DNA of 41,983 nucleotides, from positions 1 to 41,983 of the forward strand of contig CALXVM010000016.1 of NCBI GenBank assembly GCA_944392105.1, read 5' to 3'. The stretch's first letter is position 1; every line of letters begins with the position of its first letter. A program made the position numbers and the translations under genes. Below are positions 1 to 8,059 of the stretch, piece by piece. The DNA comes from an uncultured Clostridia bacterium (GTDB lineage: Bacteria > Bacillota > Clostridia > TANB77 > CAG-508). The notes below the pieces were generated by a model that was not told the DNA's origin, made no database searches, and saw only the letters and a program-made list of their open reading frames with translations.

Positions 1-180
1 TTCGCCTCGTTTCATAGGTAGTCTAGTAAGTAACAATATTGTTACTATAATTGCTGATACATTTAAGTATCTTTGTTCATACTTGTCCAAACTTTTTACA
101 ATTATAAATCCACACCAAGTTTTGCCACCGAATACTCTTTTATTATTGTGAGTCTGTGTTCTAAAATCTCACTCACGCAC
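1..180 (-). mobile_element. group II intron, 5' end (partial, runs off left edge)
   Basis: On the minus strand the sequence from 180 downward begins GTGCG, the conserved group II intron 5' end (GUGYG). A short stem follows (GTGAGT near 175 pairing with ACTCAC near 150). Near the left edge comes CCTATGAAACGAGGCGAA, which resembles domain I of bacterial group II introns. No intron-encoded protein is visible because the window ends about 180 nt into the element. The base just outside the 5' end closes a perfect stem-loop (181-207), a setting known for class C introns. The assignment rests on the end motif and general resemblance. The 56-codon open frame across this stretch is not recognised as a protein. 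Confidence 0.5.
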
Positions 181-207
181 TTTGTATAATTAGACTACTT
201 ATACAAA
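181..207 (-). other. stem-loop abutting the intron 5' end
   Basis: Perfect 9-bp inverted repeat, TTTGTATAA (181-189) and TTATACAAA (199-207), ending exactly where the putative intron 5' end begins. Class C group II introns are known to insert just after stem-loops such as terminators. Here the loop lacks a GC-rich stem, so it may be only a target hairpin. The rest of 208-280 shows nothing recognisable. Confidence 0.45.
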
Positions 208-280
208 TACGGATGAACTTTATAGCATCGGCTCATCACACCTATCACTTTTATAGAGTTTGAGGCATATTCTCTTTTTG

Positions 281-322
281 AAAACAAAAAAACTACTCAT
301 AGTTTATAAACTACAAGTAGTT
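281..322 (-). terminator. rho-independent terminator after tnpV
   Basis: Stem AACTACT (291-297) with AGTAGTT (316-322), extended by the inner palindrome TAGTTTATAAACTA (300-313). On the minus strand it is followed by a T-rich tract (281-290). It lies about 70 nt after the tnpV stop codon. Confidence 0.7.
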
Positions 323-393
323 AGTTATTTCCTTTATTCAGTTAAGCCTCAAAATCGTTTTTAAGGCATTTTTATTTTAAAGTAAATAATTTA

Positions 394-786
394 TCATACA
401 TAAATTAATTTCTTTAAAACAATTTCTTCTGCTTGATTTTTTATTGCATTCATTGTACCAACCCAATATAAAGGGTTAGTATTTTTCATATCTTCTGTTA
501 AATCACTTTTTGATTTTAAATCTTCTATTATAAAATCAATTTCCTTTTGTGCTTGTTCTTGAACTTCTTTTAAATGTTTGTTTAGTTCTCTATTTATAAA
601 AAGTATGCTATATTCTGCTTTCTTATGTTTCTTCAAATAATTTAATCTTAATAAACCATATTTATTTAATGTGATTTTTTCTTCTGACTCCAAATATAAG
701 TTAGGCATATAATAATCTCCGACTAATGTATAACTTATTCCTGTCTTTTCATCTACAATTTTTTTTTTTAATTCTTTACTATCCAT
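394..786 (-). CDS. tnpV: TnpV family transposon-encoded protein
   Basis: 130 residues resembling the TnpV family of transposon-borne proteins from Clostridia. Family-like blocks are an N-terminal YTLVGDYYMPNLYL, a middle GLLRLNYLKKHK, and a C-terminal WVGTMNAIKNQAEEIVLKKLIY. The molecular role of TnpV is not established; members are carried on conjugative or mobilisable transposons. AGGAGG sits 7 nt before the ATG at 786, and a terminator follows at 281-322. The gene lies 14 nt downstream of the SpoIIID-like gene, probably co-transcribed, and about 200 nt from the group II intron end, so this corner looks like mobile-element debris. Length is close to family size and no truncation is visible. 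Confidence 0.8.
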   Translation of the reverse strand: MDSKELKKKIVDEKTGISYTLVGDYYMPNLYLESEEKITLNKYGLLRLNYLKKHKKAEYSILFINRELNKHLKEVQEQAQKEIDFIIEDLKSKSDLTEDMKNTNPLYWVGTMNAIKNQAEEIVLKKLIYV

Positions 787-800
787 AACAAACCTCCTAA

Positions 801-1040
801 TTATTTTATTACTAATCCTAATTTTACAATAGGATTCTTCTCAGCTAAAAAAACCTTTTTAATTTCAATACTTTTTGGAATTATAGGTGATTTATTCTTA
901 CCGTTCTGGAATGTTACTTCGGTGTGTACTGTACTTTTGCTAACGCCAAATTTTTTGGCAGCTCCTCTTACTGTGTCTTTGCTATCTATTATGTATTGTG
1001 CTAGTTTTACTGCTCTTTCTTCTATATACATTTTTTCCAA
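801..1040 (-). CDS. SpoIIID-like HTH regulator with aberrant C-terminus
   Basis: 79 residues. The first ~42 match SpoIIID, the mother-cell sporulation regulator: YIEERAVKLAQYII, then TVRGAAKKFGVSKSTVH, a clear helix-turn-helix. After SKSTVH the usual KDVTERL and the conserved basic tail HIRGGxATKxKY are missing; instead the protein reads TEVTFQNGKNKSP and ends LGLVIK. It is therefore a diverged paralogue or one altered by frameshift. The TTG start (1040) lies 8 nt after a GGGGG tract; the ATG at 1031 (MYIEERA) is the alternative. The only ribosome-binding tract is inside the hairpin at 1043-1093. The neighbour is tnpV, so it may ride on a transposon rather than be the genuine spoIIID. Confidence 0.7.
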   Translation of the reverse strand: MEKMYIEERAVKLAQYIIDSKDTVRGAAKKFGVSKSTVHTEVTFQNGKNKSPIIPKSIEIKKVFLAEKNPIVKLGLVIK

Positions 1041-1042
1041 AT

Positions 1043-1093
1043 GAAAAACCCCCTTAAATACGATGTTTGCTACATTGTATTCAAGTGGGGTTT
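1043..1093 (-). terminator. terminator after AI-2E permease, overlapping the next ribosome-binding site
   Basis: Long imperfect palindrome: AAACCCC-CTTGAATAC-ATGT on one side (minus strand, from 1093) and ACAT-GTATTTAAGGGGGTTT on the other, with a T5 run. It begins 22 nt after the stop of the AI-2E gene. Its 3' arm contains the GGGGG that would serve as ribosome-binding site for the SpoIIID-like gene. Confidence 0.65.
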
Positions 1094-1115
1094 GTATTAT
1101 TACTTAGTTTTTAAA

Positions 1116-2357
1116 TCATGCCTCTTCCTTTAATCCCTTTTCTTGTAATTTTTTATTCGTATTTTCTGTAACAATTGCATATATTATAGAAAGAATTGGA
1201 AGTCCAACTATCATTCCCATTATTCCAAATAAGCTTCCTCCTATTGTAATTGCAACTAATACCCATATACTTGGAAGTCCTATATTTTTACCAACAACAT
1301 GTGGATATATTAAGTTTCCTTCTATTTGTTGTAACACTATAATAAATATTATAAATATTAATGCTTTAATAGGATCTACTGCAACTATTAGTATTGCTCC
1401 TACAAAACCTCCAATAAAAGCTCCTACTATTGGTATAAATGCTGTTAGTGCTGTTAATGCTCCAACTGGCCCTGCATATGGAATTCCTAGTATTAGCATT
1501 CCTAATGTACAAAGTACTCCTAATATAACAGCTTCTTTTGCTTGTCCTGTTAGGAAGCTTCTAAAAGAGTCTCTTGCTAGTCTGCTTACTTTTAAAATAT
1601 AATCTGCTCTTTCTTTTGTTGCACGTGCATAAATAAACTCTTTTGCTTGAACTTTTAGGCCTTCTTTATTTGCTAAAATATATACTGCAAATACTACTGC
1701 TATAAAGAAATTAACAATTCCACCTACTAGCCCTGATACTTGATTTATAGTTACATCTAAAACATCTTTAGATATGTTCATTACACCCTCTTTTAATGCT
1801 TCTGTATCTATTTGTATATTTTGAATAAAATTATTAATTTCTGGTACACGCTCTGTTAAGTCTATTGCCCACGTTTTTAAACTTTCTAAATAACTTGGCA
1901 TATTAATAATTAAATTTTTTATAATTTCTACAAATTGTGGAATTATTAATAATAATATTATTGTTATAACTGCCACTATTGTTATTATAGAAAGTGTAAT
2001 TGAAAGAGCTCTTTTTATTCCTGTTTTACTGCTAGCTTTTTGTACATTTTCTGTTTTAATGTTATTGCCTTTTGCACTTTCTTTTTTGTCTATTTCTTTA
2101 ATACCAGATATACTGCTTTTTTTAGTACTTTTATTATACGTCTTTGCTTTTGTTTTAAACAATTTTTCTTCATAAAATCTCATAAAAATGTTTAAAATAA
2201 AGGCTATAGCTAATCCCCAAATAAATGGAGATAATATGCTTAAAAAAGTTTTAAATACATTCCATACAGGTTCTATATTTAAAAGAGCTACTAATAGAAC
2301 AATTGCAATTACAACAATTTTAATAATTTGCTTTGTATTTTCTTTATCTAGTTTCAT
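1116..2357 (-). CDS. AI-2E family transporter (PF01594-type permease)
   Basis: 413-residue polytopic membrane protein of the AI-2E/PerM family. Two hydrophobic helices lie within residues ~10-60 (LNIEPVWNVFKTFLSILSPFIWG is typical). A basic cytoplasmic stretch (~65-110) precedes a long helix (~115-140). The C-terminal half carries the family's characteristic glycine-rich helices, including GIPYAGPVGALTALTAFIPIVGAF and QQIEGNLIYPHVVGKNIGL. Family members export or exchange small solutes or ions; the substrate cannot be told here. Length is usual. The ATG at 2357 has no good Shine-Dalgarno sequence, so translation may be weak. It stands alone, ending in the terminator at 1043-1093. Confidence 0.88.
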   Translation of the reverse strand: MKLDKENTKQIIKIVVIAIVLLVALLNIEPVWNVFKTFLSILSPFIWGLAIAFILNIFMRFYEEKLFKTKAKTYNKSTKKSSISGIKEIDKKESAKGNNIKTENVQKASSKTGIKRALSITLSIITIVAVITIILLLIIPQFVEIIKNLIINMPSYLESLKTWAIDLTERVPEINNFIQNIQIDTEALKEGVMNISKDVLDVTINQVSGLVGGIVNFFIAVVFAVYILANKEGLKVQAKEFIYARATKERADYILKVSRLARDSFRSFLTGQAKEAVILGVLCTLGMLILGIPYAGPVGALTALTAFIPIVGAFIGGFVGAILIVAVDPIKALIFIIFIIVLQQIEGNLIYPHVVGKNIGLPSIWVLVAITIGGSLFGIMGMIVGLPILSIIYAIVTENTNKKLQEKGLKEEA

Positions 2358-2822
2358 AGCTTTATTTATATAATATATTTAGTACTTAAATATATCACAT
2401 ACTCCTTTCTTTACATTAATTTGGTTTGTATATACTCATTTAATCCATTTGTAAACTGTATTTCCTAATCATCCTTTATTAAACTAATCAATTTACTTTA
2501 TATATACCCACTTTTATATTGTTTCAAACCTATATTAATAATAGCAAAAAATTGGCAACTTTACAAGTATGTGTAATAATTTTGCTTAGTAGGTAAATTA
2601 CATATTACATTATTTTTTTACCGAATAAGTTAAATTTTATTTCATTCTAAATTTTTCCAATTATTTTTTTGATATTTACGTATAATTTAGGCTTTTCGTG
2701 AAATCATAATAGTATAAAAAATTAGTTTATATGTAATTTATGGGTTAAATATTAACCTTTTAGTTTCTGTAAAGTTACACCTATACATGCTATATTTCAA
2801 GAAAAAATTGGGAGGTTATATT
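2358..2822. promoter_or_regulatory. divergent intergenic region with candidate operator
   Basis: About 460 nt of A/T-rich DNA between the divergent AI-2E and XRE genes. The one clear element is a perfect palindrome, GGTTAA-ATA-TTAACC (2743-2757), 65 nt before the XRE start, which could be an autoregulatory site. No promoter can be placed with confidence on either strand, and no RNA gene or ORF was recognised. Confidence 0.3.
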
Positions 2823-3149
2823 ATGGCATTAGATTATACTATTATTGGTGAAAGATTGAAAAAAGCTAGATTAGACAAAAATTTAACACAAGAACAATTA
2901 GCAGAACAGATTGATGTTTCAATTGCATTTTTAAGTAGAGTTGAGCGTGGAAGTTCTCATATAAATTTAAAAAGATTAACACAAATTTGTAACATTTTAG
3001 GTATTTCTGAAGGTGTTATTTTAAATGGTGCTTCTGAAGATTCAAAAGATTACTTAAATGCAGATTTTAAAGAAATTTTAGAAAAAGCTTCACCAGAAAA
3101 ACAAAAACTTATTTATAAAATTGCTGAAATAATTGTAAATGAAGATTAG
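2823..3149 (+). CDS. XRE-family helix-turn-helix transcriptional regulator
   Basis: 108 residues. An N-terminal HTH_3 domain (residues ~8-62) contains IGERLKKARLDKNLTQEQLAEQ, then VSIAFLSRVERGSSHINLKRL, the Cro/CI-type recognition helix. The C-terminal ~45 residues are helical (EILEKASPEKQKLIYKIAEII), probably for dimerisation. The ATG at 2823 is chosen because GGGAGG lies 7 nt upstream; the upstream ATG at 2787 lacks such a site. It stands alone on plus, with a repeat hairpin directly after its stop and pflB 170 nt downstream from its own promoter. Its target is unknown; the palindrome at 2743-2757 is a candidate. Confidence 0.88.
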   Translation: MALDYTIIGERLKKARLDKNLTQEQLAEQIDVSIAFLSRVERGSSHINLKRLTQICNILGISEGVILNGASEDSKDYLNADFKEILEKASPEKQKLIYKIAEIIVNED

Positions 3150-3153
3150 ATAG

Positions 3154-3210
3154 AAATTGGGACCAGATCTTTTTTTCCTAAATGAAGAAATTTAGATCTG
3201 GTCCCAATTT
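3154..3210. repeat. long perfect inverted repeat, GGGACCAG-type
   Basis: Two perfect 17-nt arms (3154-3170 and 3194-3210), each containing GGGACCAGATCT or its complement, separated by 23 nt. It starts 4 nt after the XRE stop codon. It may work as a terminator, but the extended GC-containing stem and the GGGAC core resemble the other dispersed repeats in this window. Confidence 0.75.
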
Positions 3211-3251
3211 CTTATTTACAAAAATTTTGTAGCAATTATGCACAAAATTAA

Positions 3252-3280
3252 TTGCTTATTTTGTCTAATTATGATATGAT
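3252..3280 (+). promoter_or_regulatory. sigma-A-type promoter of pflB
   Basis: -35 TTGCTT (3252-3257), 17-nt spacer, -10 TATGAT (3275-3280). The start codon of pflB follows 45 nt later with AGGAGG at 3313-3318. Confidence 0.55.
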
Positions 3281-3325
3281 TAATTATGGTTAAAAAATAT
3301 ATTTTTATTTTTAGGAGGTATTTTT

Positions 3326-5569
3326 ATGGATTTTAAACAATGGGAAGGCTTTGATAAATCTGGAAGATGGACTGATGAAATTAATGTTAGAAATTTCATT
3401 CAAAAGAACTATACACCTTATGAAAAGGATAGTAGTTTTTTGGTAGGTCCTACAGAAAGAACAACAAAATTATGGAATAAAGTTTTAGAACTTTATGAAA
3501 AAGAAAGAGAAAATGGTGGCGTATTAGATGTAGATGCTAAAACACCATCTGCTGTAAATGCATATGCTCCAGGATATATAGAAAAAGAATTAGAAACAAT
3601 AGTTGGACTTCAAACTGATGCTCCTTTAAAAAGAGCTATTATGCCAAATGGTGGTATAAGAATTGTAGAAAAATCTTGTGATAGCTATGGATTTAAAGTA
3701 GATCCAGAAACAGAATATATTTATCATACATTAAGAAAAACTCATAATGATGGTGTTTTTGAAGTATACACACCAGATATTAGAGCTGCTAGAAGCTCAC
3801 ATTTAATTACAGGACTTCCAGATGGATATGGACGTGGAAGAATTATAGGAGATTATAGAAGAGTTGCACTTTATGGTGTAGATGCTCTTATAGCTGATAA
3901 GAAAAATGACTTAGAAACACTTGATGTAAATGAATTTACAGAAAATATAATTCGTGAAAGAGAAGAAATTGGAGACCAAATTAAAGCATTAAATGACTTA
4001 AAGGCAATGGCTGCACAATATGGATTTGATATTTCTATTCCTGCAAAGGATGCTCATGAAGCTGTTCAATGGACATATTTTGCATACTTAGGAGCTGTAA
4101 AAGATCAAAATGGTGCTGCAATGAGTTTAGGTAGAACATCTACTTTCTTAGATATATACATTGAAAGAGATTTAAAAAATGGAACAATAACAGAAGAATT
4201 TGCTCAAGAATTAATTGATCAATTTGTTATTAAATTAAGAATGGTAAGATTCTTAAGAGCTCCTGAATACAATGCACTATTTAGTGGTGACCCAGTTTGG
4301 GTAACAGAAAGCATTGGTGGTATGGGAATTGACGGAAGAACTTTAGTTACTAAAAACTCTTTCAGAATGTTGCACACATTAGAGAACATTGGACCAGCTC
4401 CAGAACCAAACTTAACAGTTCTTTGGTCTACAAGATTACCACAAGGCTTTAAAGAATATTGCTCTAAAATTTCTATTAAAACATCTGCTATTCAATATGA
4501 AAATGATGATTTAATGAGAGTAACTTTAGGAGACGACTATGGTATTGCATGCTGTGTTTCTGCCATGAGAATTGGTAAACAAATGCAATTTTTCGGGGCT
4601 AGAGCAAACTTAGCAAAAGCTTTACTTTACACTATTAATGGTGGTAGAGATGAAATTAGTGGAAAACAAATTACACCTAAATTTGCACCTATTACATCTG
4701 AATACTTAGACTATGATGAAGTTATGGATAAATATGACAATATGATGGAATATGTTGCAAGGATTTATATTAAAGCATTAAATGCTATTCATTATATGCA
4801 TGACAAATATTCTTATGAAGCATTAGAAATGGCTTTACATGATAGAGAAGAAAATATATTAAGAACAATGGCTTGCGGTATAGCTGGTTTCTCAGTTGTT
4901 GTTGACTCACTTTCAGCAATAAAATATGCTAAAGTTAAAGTAATTCGTGATGAAACAGGTTTAGCTGTTGACTACAAAGTTGAGGGAGATTATCCAAAAT
5001 ACGGAAACGATGATGATAGGGTTGACCAAATTGGTGTTGAACTTGTTAAAAAATTCTTACAAAAATTACAAAAACACTATTGCTACAGAAATTCAAAACA
5101 AACACTATCAATTCTTACAATTACATCTAATGTTGTTTATGGTAAAAATACAGGTGCTACTCCAGATGGAAGACCTGCTGGCGTACCATTTGCACCAGGA
5201 GCTAACCCATTACATGGAAGAGATGAAAATGGAGCTTTAGCATCATTAAACTCTGTAGCTAAATTACCATATGACTTCTGTGAAGATGGAATTTCAAATA
5301 CATTTTCTATTACCCCATCAACATTAGGAAATGATTTAGAAACTCGTGAGAAAACATTAGTAAATATGTTAGATGGATACTTTGCAAAAGATGCTCATCA
5401 CATTAACGTAAACGTATTTGATAGAGACTTATTAATAGATGCTATGAACCATCCGGAAAATTACCCACAATTAACAATACGTGTATCTGGATATGCAGTA
5501 AACTTCATTAAACTTACAAGAGAACAACAAGAAGAAGTTATAGCAAGAACAATCCAAGAAAAAATTTAA
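3326..5569 (+). CDS. pflB: formate C-acetyltransferase (pyruvate formate-lyase)
   Basis: 747 residues, full length. It converts pyruvate and CoA to acetyl-CoA and formate by a glycyl-radical mechanism in the cytoplasm of anaerobes. The catalytic cysteine pair is present in [21 protein letters not shown] (C409, C410). The glycyl-radical site is the Gly in RVSGYAVNF near the C-terminus (Gly722). The N-terminal half has the PFL-like fold, with [18 protein letters not shown] near residue 15. It has its own promoter and a strong AGGAGG. The activase gene pflA is nearby but on the opposite strand, separated by a small membrane-protein gene, so the two are not co-transcribed. A bidirectional terminator follows. 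Confidence 0.97.
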   Translation: MDFKQWEGFDKSGRWTDEINVRNFIQKNYTPYEKDSSFLVGPTERTTKLWNKVLELYEKERENGGVLDVDAKTPSAVNAYAPGYIEKELETIVGLQTDAPLKRAIMPNGGIRIVEKSCDSYGFKVDPETEYIYHTLRKTHNDGVFEVYTPDIRAARSSHLITGLPDGYGRGRIIGDYRRVALYGVDALIADKKNDLETLDVNEFTENIIREREEIGDQIKALNDLKAMAAQYGFDISIPAKDAHEAVQWTYFAYLGAVKDQNGAAMSLGRTSTFLDIYIERDLKNGTITEEFAQELIDQFVIKLRMVRFLRAPEYNALFSGDPVWVTESIGGMGIDGRTLVTKNSFRMLHTLENIGPAPEPNLTVLWSTRLPQGFKEYCSKISIKTSAIQYENDDLMRVTLGDDYGIACCVSAMRIGKQMQFFGARANLAKALLYTINGGRDEISGKQITPKFAPITSEYLDYDEVMDKYDNMMEYVARIYIKALNAIHYMHDKYSYEALEMALHDREENILRTMACGIAGFSVVVDSLSAIKYAKVKVIRDETGLAVDYKVEGDYPKYGNDDDRVDQIGVELVKKFLQKLQKHYCYRNSKQTLSILTITSNVVYGKNTGATPDGRPAGVPFAPGANPLHGRDENGALASLNSVAKLPYDFCEDGISNTFSITPSTLGNDLETREKTLVNMLDGYFAKDAHHINVNVFDRDLLIDAMNHPENYPQLTIRVSGYAVNFIKLTREQQEEVIARTIQEKI

Positions 5570-5581
5570 CTAAAACATAAA

Positions 5582-5662
5582 AAAATAAAACTTGATTGCA
5601 ATTAATAAAACGATGTATTTAATATACAACTTTTATTTCATATTGTAATCAAGTTTTATTTT
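5582..5662. terminator. bidirectional terminator between convergent genes
   Basis: Near-perfect arms at 5582-5602 and 5642-5662 (cores ATAAAACTTGATTG and CAATCAAGTTTTAT, one mismatch), with A/T tracts at both ends that give T-runs in either direction. It lies between pflB (plus) and the membrane-protein gene (minus) and touches the stop codon of the latter. The loop of ~39 nt is long. Confidence 0.7.
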
Positions 5663-6059
5663 AAAACCAATTTTTAAATGGGCTAAAGAATAGCATAAGC
5701 AAAATTGCTAATATATGTATTCCGCATAAGTATGCGATAGATTGAATTACTGTATTTTTGTTTTCATTATATTTAAAATAATACACTATTAATATTATAA
5801 ATGAAATTATAGAATAAGCAATAAACAACATGCAAAATGGATTTTTATATGGATAATTATCAAATTTATTAAACCTGATAGTCCATAGTATAAATCCCCA
5901 AGCATATTGCATTAAGCAATAAATTACGAAATGCAATGCTGCTAAAGGTATAATTTTATACTTTTCTTTGAAATTTGAACATATTACTGACATACTACAT
6001 GCTACTATTGCAGATAATAAACCGATTGCCAGATAACTATATACTAAAATTTTTTCCAT
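5661..6059 (-). CDS. small hypothetical four-helix membrane protein
   Basis: 132 residues, family not recognised. There are four hydrophobic segments: ~5-27, ~37-60 (LAALHFVIYCLMQYAWGFIL), ~75-97 (FCMLFIAYSIISFIILIVYY) and ~107-127. Short charged loops carry KEKYK and KYNENKN. The start ATG (6059) has GAGG four to eight nt upstream. It sits between pflB and pflA, convergent with pflB and upstream on the other strand, about 120 nt from pflA. Nothing ties it to formate metabolism apart from position. Codon use is A/T-rich like its neighbours. Confidence 0.65.
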   Translation of the reverse strand: MEKILVYSYLAIGLLSAIVACSMSVICSNFKEKYKIIPLAALHFVIYCLMQYAWGFILWTIRFNKFDNYPYKNPFCMLFIAYSIISFIILIVYYFKYNENKNTVIQSIAYLCGIHILAILLMLFFSPFKNWF

Positions 6060-6176
6060 GCTTCCTCACTATAAATTTTCCTTATAAATTATATATAAAA
6101 TTAAATAATTCAAATTGTTATTTTTTATTTTAACTTTAGTATTTATACTACAAAATAATTCAAAATCAATCTAATT

Positions 6177-6899
6177 CTATATTCCTAATATTTCTTTTGC
6201 TTTAGCTACATCTTCTGAATTTGCTGGTCTTATATCTTCTAACTCATACTGCAACCCAAGTTTTTCCCACTTGCTTTTCCCTAAAGTATGATATGGCAAT
6301 ATATCAATTTTTTCTATATTTAGCTTACTTAAGAACTCTTTTAGTTTTACTAAATCTTCCTCTTTATCTGTAATGCCTGGCACTAGTACTTGTCTAATCC
6401 AAATACGTTTTCCTCTCTCATTTATATAATTTGCAAATTCTAATTCTAACTTGTTAGACATCCCTGTAAGCCATTTGCAAGTTTCGTCATTTATTGATTT
6501 TATGTCTAGTAAAAAGATATCTGTTAAATTTATTACTTTCTTTATTTTATCTGTTAATGCAACCATTCCAGAAGTATCCAAACATGTTGAAATTCCTATT
6601 TTATGAAGCTCTGTAAAAAGCGCAATTAAGAAATCAGGCTGTAGCAAAGGCTCTCCTCCACTTACTGTAACCCCTCCTCCAGACACTTGCATGTATTCTT
6701 TAAATTTTAATATTTGATCTATTAACTCTTTTACCGTATATTCTTTGCCTGCTTTTGTGTTCCAAGTATCGCGATTTTGACAATATTTACACTTTAAATT
6801 GCATCCTTGTGTAAAGATAATAAAACGAATTCCTGGTCCATCAACTGCACCAAAACTTTCAAACGAATGGATTCTTCCTGTAACTTCTAAATTATTCAT
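6177..6899 (-). CDS. pflA: pyruvate formate-lyase-activating enzyme (radical SAM)
   Basis: 240 residues. It uses S-adenosylmethionine and a [4Fe-4S] cluster to put the glycyl radical on PflB. The cluster motif CX3CX2C is C33-NLK-C37-KY-C40. GRIHSFESFGAVDGPGIRF at the N-terminus and VSGGEPLLQPDF (the GGE motif) are typical of the family. The ATG at 6899 is preferred: AAAGGTGGG stands 7 nt upstream, while the GTG at 6911 overlaps that site. The usual Firmicutes layout is pflB-pflA in tandem; here the activase is on the opposite strand and convergent with pflB, so the two genes must be transcribed independently. Confidence 0.95.
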   Translation of the reverse strand: MNNLEVTGRIHSFESFGAVDGPGIRFIIFTQGCNLKCKYCQNRDTWNTKAGKEYTVKELIDQILKFKEYMQVSGGGVTVSGGEPLLQPDFLIALFTELHKIGISTCLDTSGMVALTDKIKKVINLTDIFLLDIKSINDETCKWLTGMSNKLELEFANYINERGKRIWIRQVLVPGITDKEEDLVKLKEFLSKLNIEKIDILPYHTLGKSKWEKLGLQYELEDIRPANSEDVAKAKEILGI

Positions 6900-7012
6900 A
6901 ACTATGCCCACCTTTTTTGCTTATACTCTTTTTTGCTTTTAATTGTTGTATTTAGCTCCTATTTTTTCAATTTTACTGTTTAATTTTTATTATAAAACTT
7001 ATATTGACTTTT

Positions 7013-7933
7013 TTAGTCATAACTTCTATATCTTCTTTTTGTTATTTTCTTAAAAGGTGACCTGTCCCTTTTTTCCCAATTTAGAAAATTTGAACCTGTC
7101 CCTAATTTTCCAATTACGAATGTTACAAAATATATAATTCCAGAAATTATTACTATCATAGGTCCTGTTGGTATATTCCAATAATAAGATAAAATTAGTC
7201 CTGTAATTCCTGAAAATACCGAAAATATTACAGATAGTAGATGATAGCTCCTCATACTTTTTGCTACATTTCTGCTAGCAGCAGCTGGTAAAATTAGCAA
7301 TGAGTTTATTAATAAAATTCCTATCCATCTAATAGATATCATTACTATTACTGCTATTAGTATTACAAATATATTGTCTATTAATTTTGTATTTATACCT
7401 CTACTTTTTGCAAGTGTTTTATTTATACTTATTACATTTAATTTGTTAAACATAAAATACCAAAATAATATTACTGCTATAAATGTAATAAACAAGTATA
7501 ATATTTCTGATGGTGTTATACTTAATATATCTCCAACCAAATAGCTTGAATATTTATTAAAGCTTCCTGTTTGTGCAAGTATTGCTAGTCCCAATGCTAT
7601 TGCTATTGATGAAAATACGCTTATTATTGTATCTGCTCCATATGTTGTTTTATTTTTTATAAAATTTAGCAATAAAGCAAACACTACTGCAAAAATTATC
7701 ATAGATATATTTATGTTTGAAATTCCAAGAAGCATTCCTATAGCAATTCCTGTTAATGCAGAATGCCCTAGCGCATCTGAAAAGAATGCCATTTTATTGT
7801 TTACTATCATTGTTCCTAATATTGCAAATATTGGCGTTATTAATAATATTGCTAATAATGCGTTTTTCATAAATGTATAATCTATAAATTCAAAAGGTAA
7901 CAAAAATTCTAATACTGCATATATTGCGTCCAT
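7013..7933 (-). CDS. metal ABC transporter permease (ZnuB/MntB type)
   Basis: 306-residue permease of the ABC-3 family, last gene of a substrate-binding protein/ATPase/permease operon for Zn or Mn import. Seven to eight transmembrane helices are visible. Family blocks include GTMIVNNKMAFFSDALGHSAL (residues ~40-60), YGADTIISVFSSIAIALG, and SIRWIGILLINSLLILPAAASRN (~200-222). The start ATG has AGGAGG 4 nt upstream. The last ~25 residues (…FLNWEKRDRSPFKK…) are not family-like: they are encoded by a dispersed repeat (7056-7116), so the natural C-terminus seems to have been replaced or extended by repeat insertion. Confidence 0.92.
   Translation of the reverse strand: MDAIYAVLEFLLPFEFIDYTFMKNALLAILLITPIFAILGTMIVNNKMAFFSDALGHSALTGIAIGMLLGISNINISMIIFAVVFALLLNFIKNKTTYGADTIISVFSSIAIALGLAILAQTGSFNKYSSYLVGDILSITPSEILYLFITFIAVILFWYFMFNKLNVISINKTLAKSRGINTKLIDNIFVILIAVIVMISIRWIGILLINSLLILPAAASRNVAKSMRSYHLLSVIFSVFSGITGLILSYYWNIPTGPMIVIISGIIYFVTFVIGKLGTGSNFLNWEKRDRSPFKKITKRRYRSYD
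7056..7116. repeat. GACCTGTCCC-type repeat inside the permease 3' end
   Basis: Two direct copies of a ~23-nt unit: GACCTGTCCC then a T/C-rich part ending CCCAATT (7059-7081), and AACCTGTCCC then TAATTTTCCAATT (7093-7115). The unit shares the GGGAC core with the hairpin at 3154-3210. It lies wholly within the coding sequence and stays in frame. Confidence 0.7.
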
Positions 7934-8032
7934 TTTTCCTCCTAGTTTGATTTAAATTTATTTAGCTTATATTTTTGCCTAAACTATATTTAAGTTTATT
8001 GTGCTTATATTCTAAATTGGCTCGAACCGTAT

Positions 8033-8059
8033 TAATTTAGTATATTTATATACTAAATT
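8033..8059 (-). terminator. A/T-only hairpin at the ATPase stop codon
   Basis: Perfect palindrome TTTAGTATA-TTTA-TATACTAAA that includes the ATPase stop codon (8053-8055). The stem has only two G-C pairs and no clear T-run on minus, so it may be a weak attenuator or an mRNA-stability element between the ATPase and permease genes rather than a full terminator. Confidence 0.35.

Noticed and set aside
1..165. Protein-coding fragment (open frame of about 55 codons on minus)
   Set aside because: No recognisable protein motif; the GTGCG start and adjoining structures fit a group II intron better.
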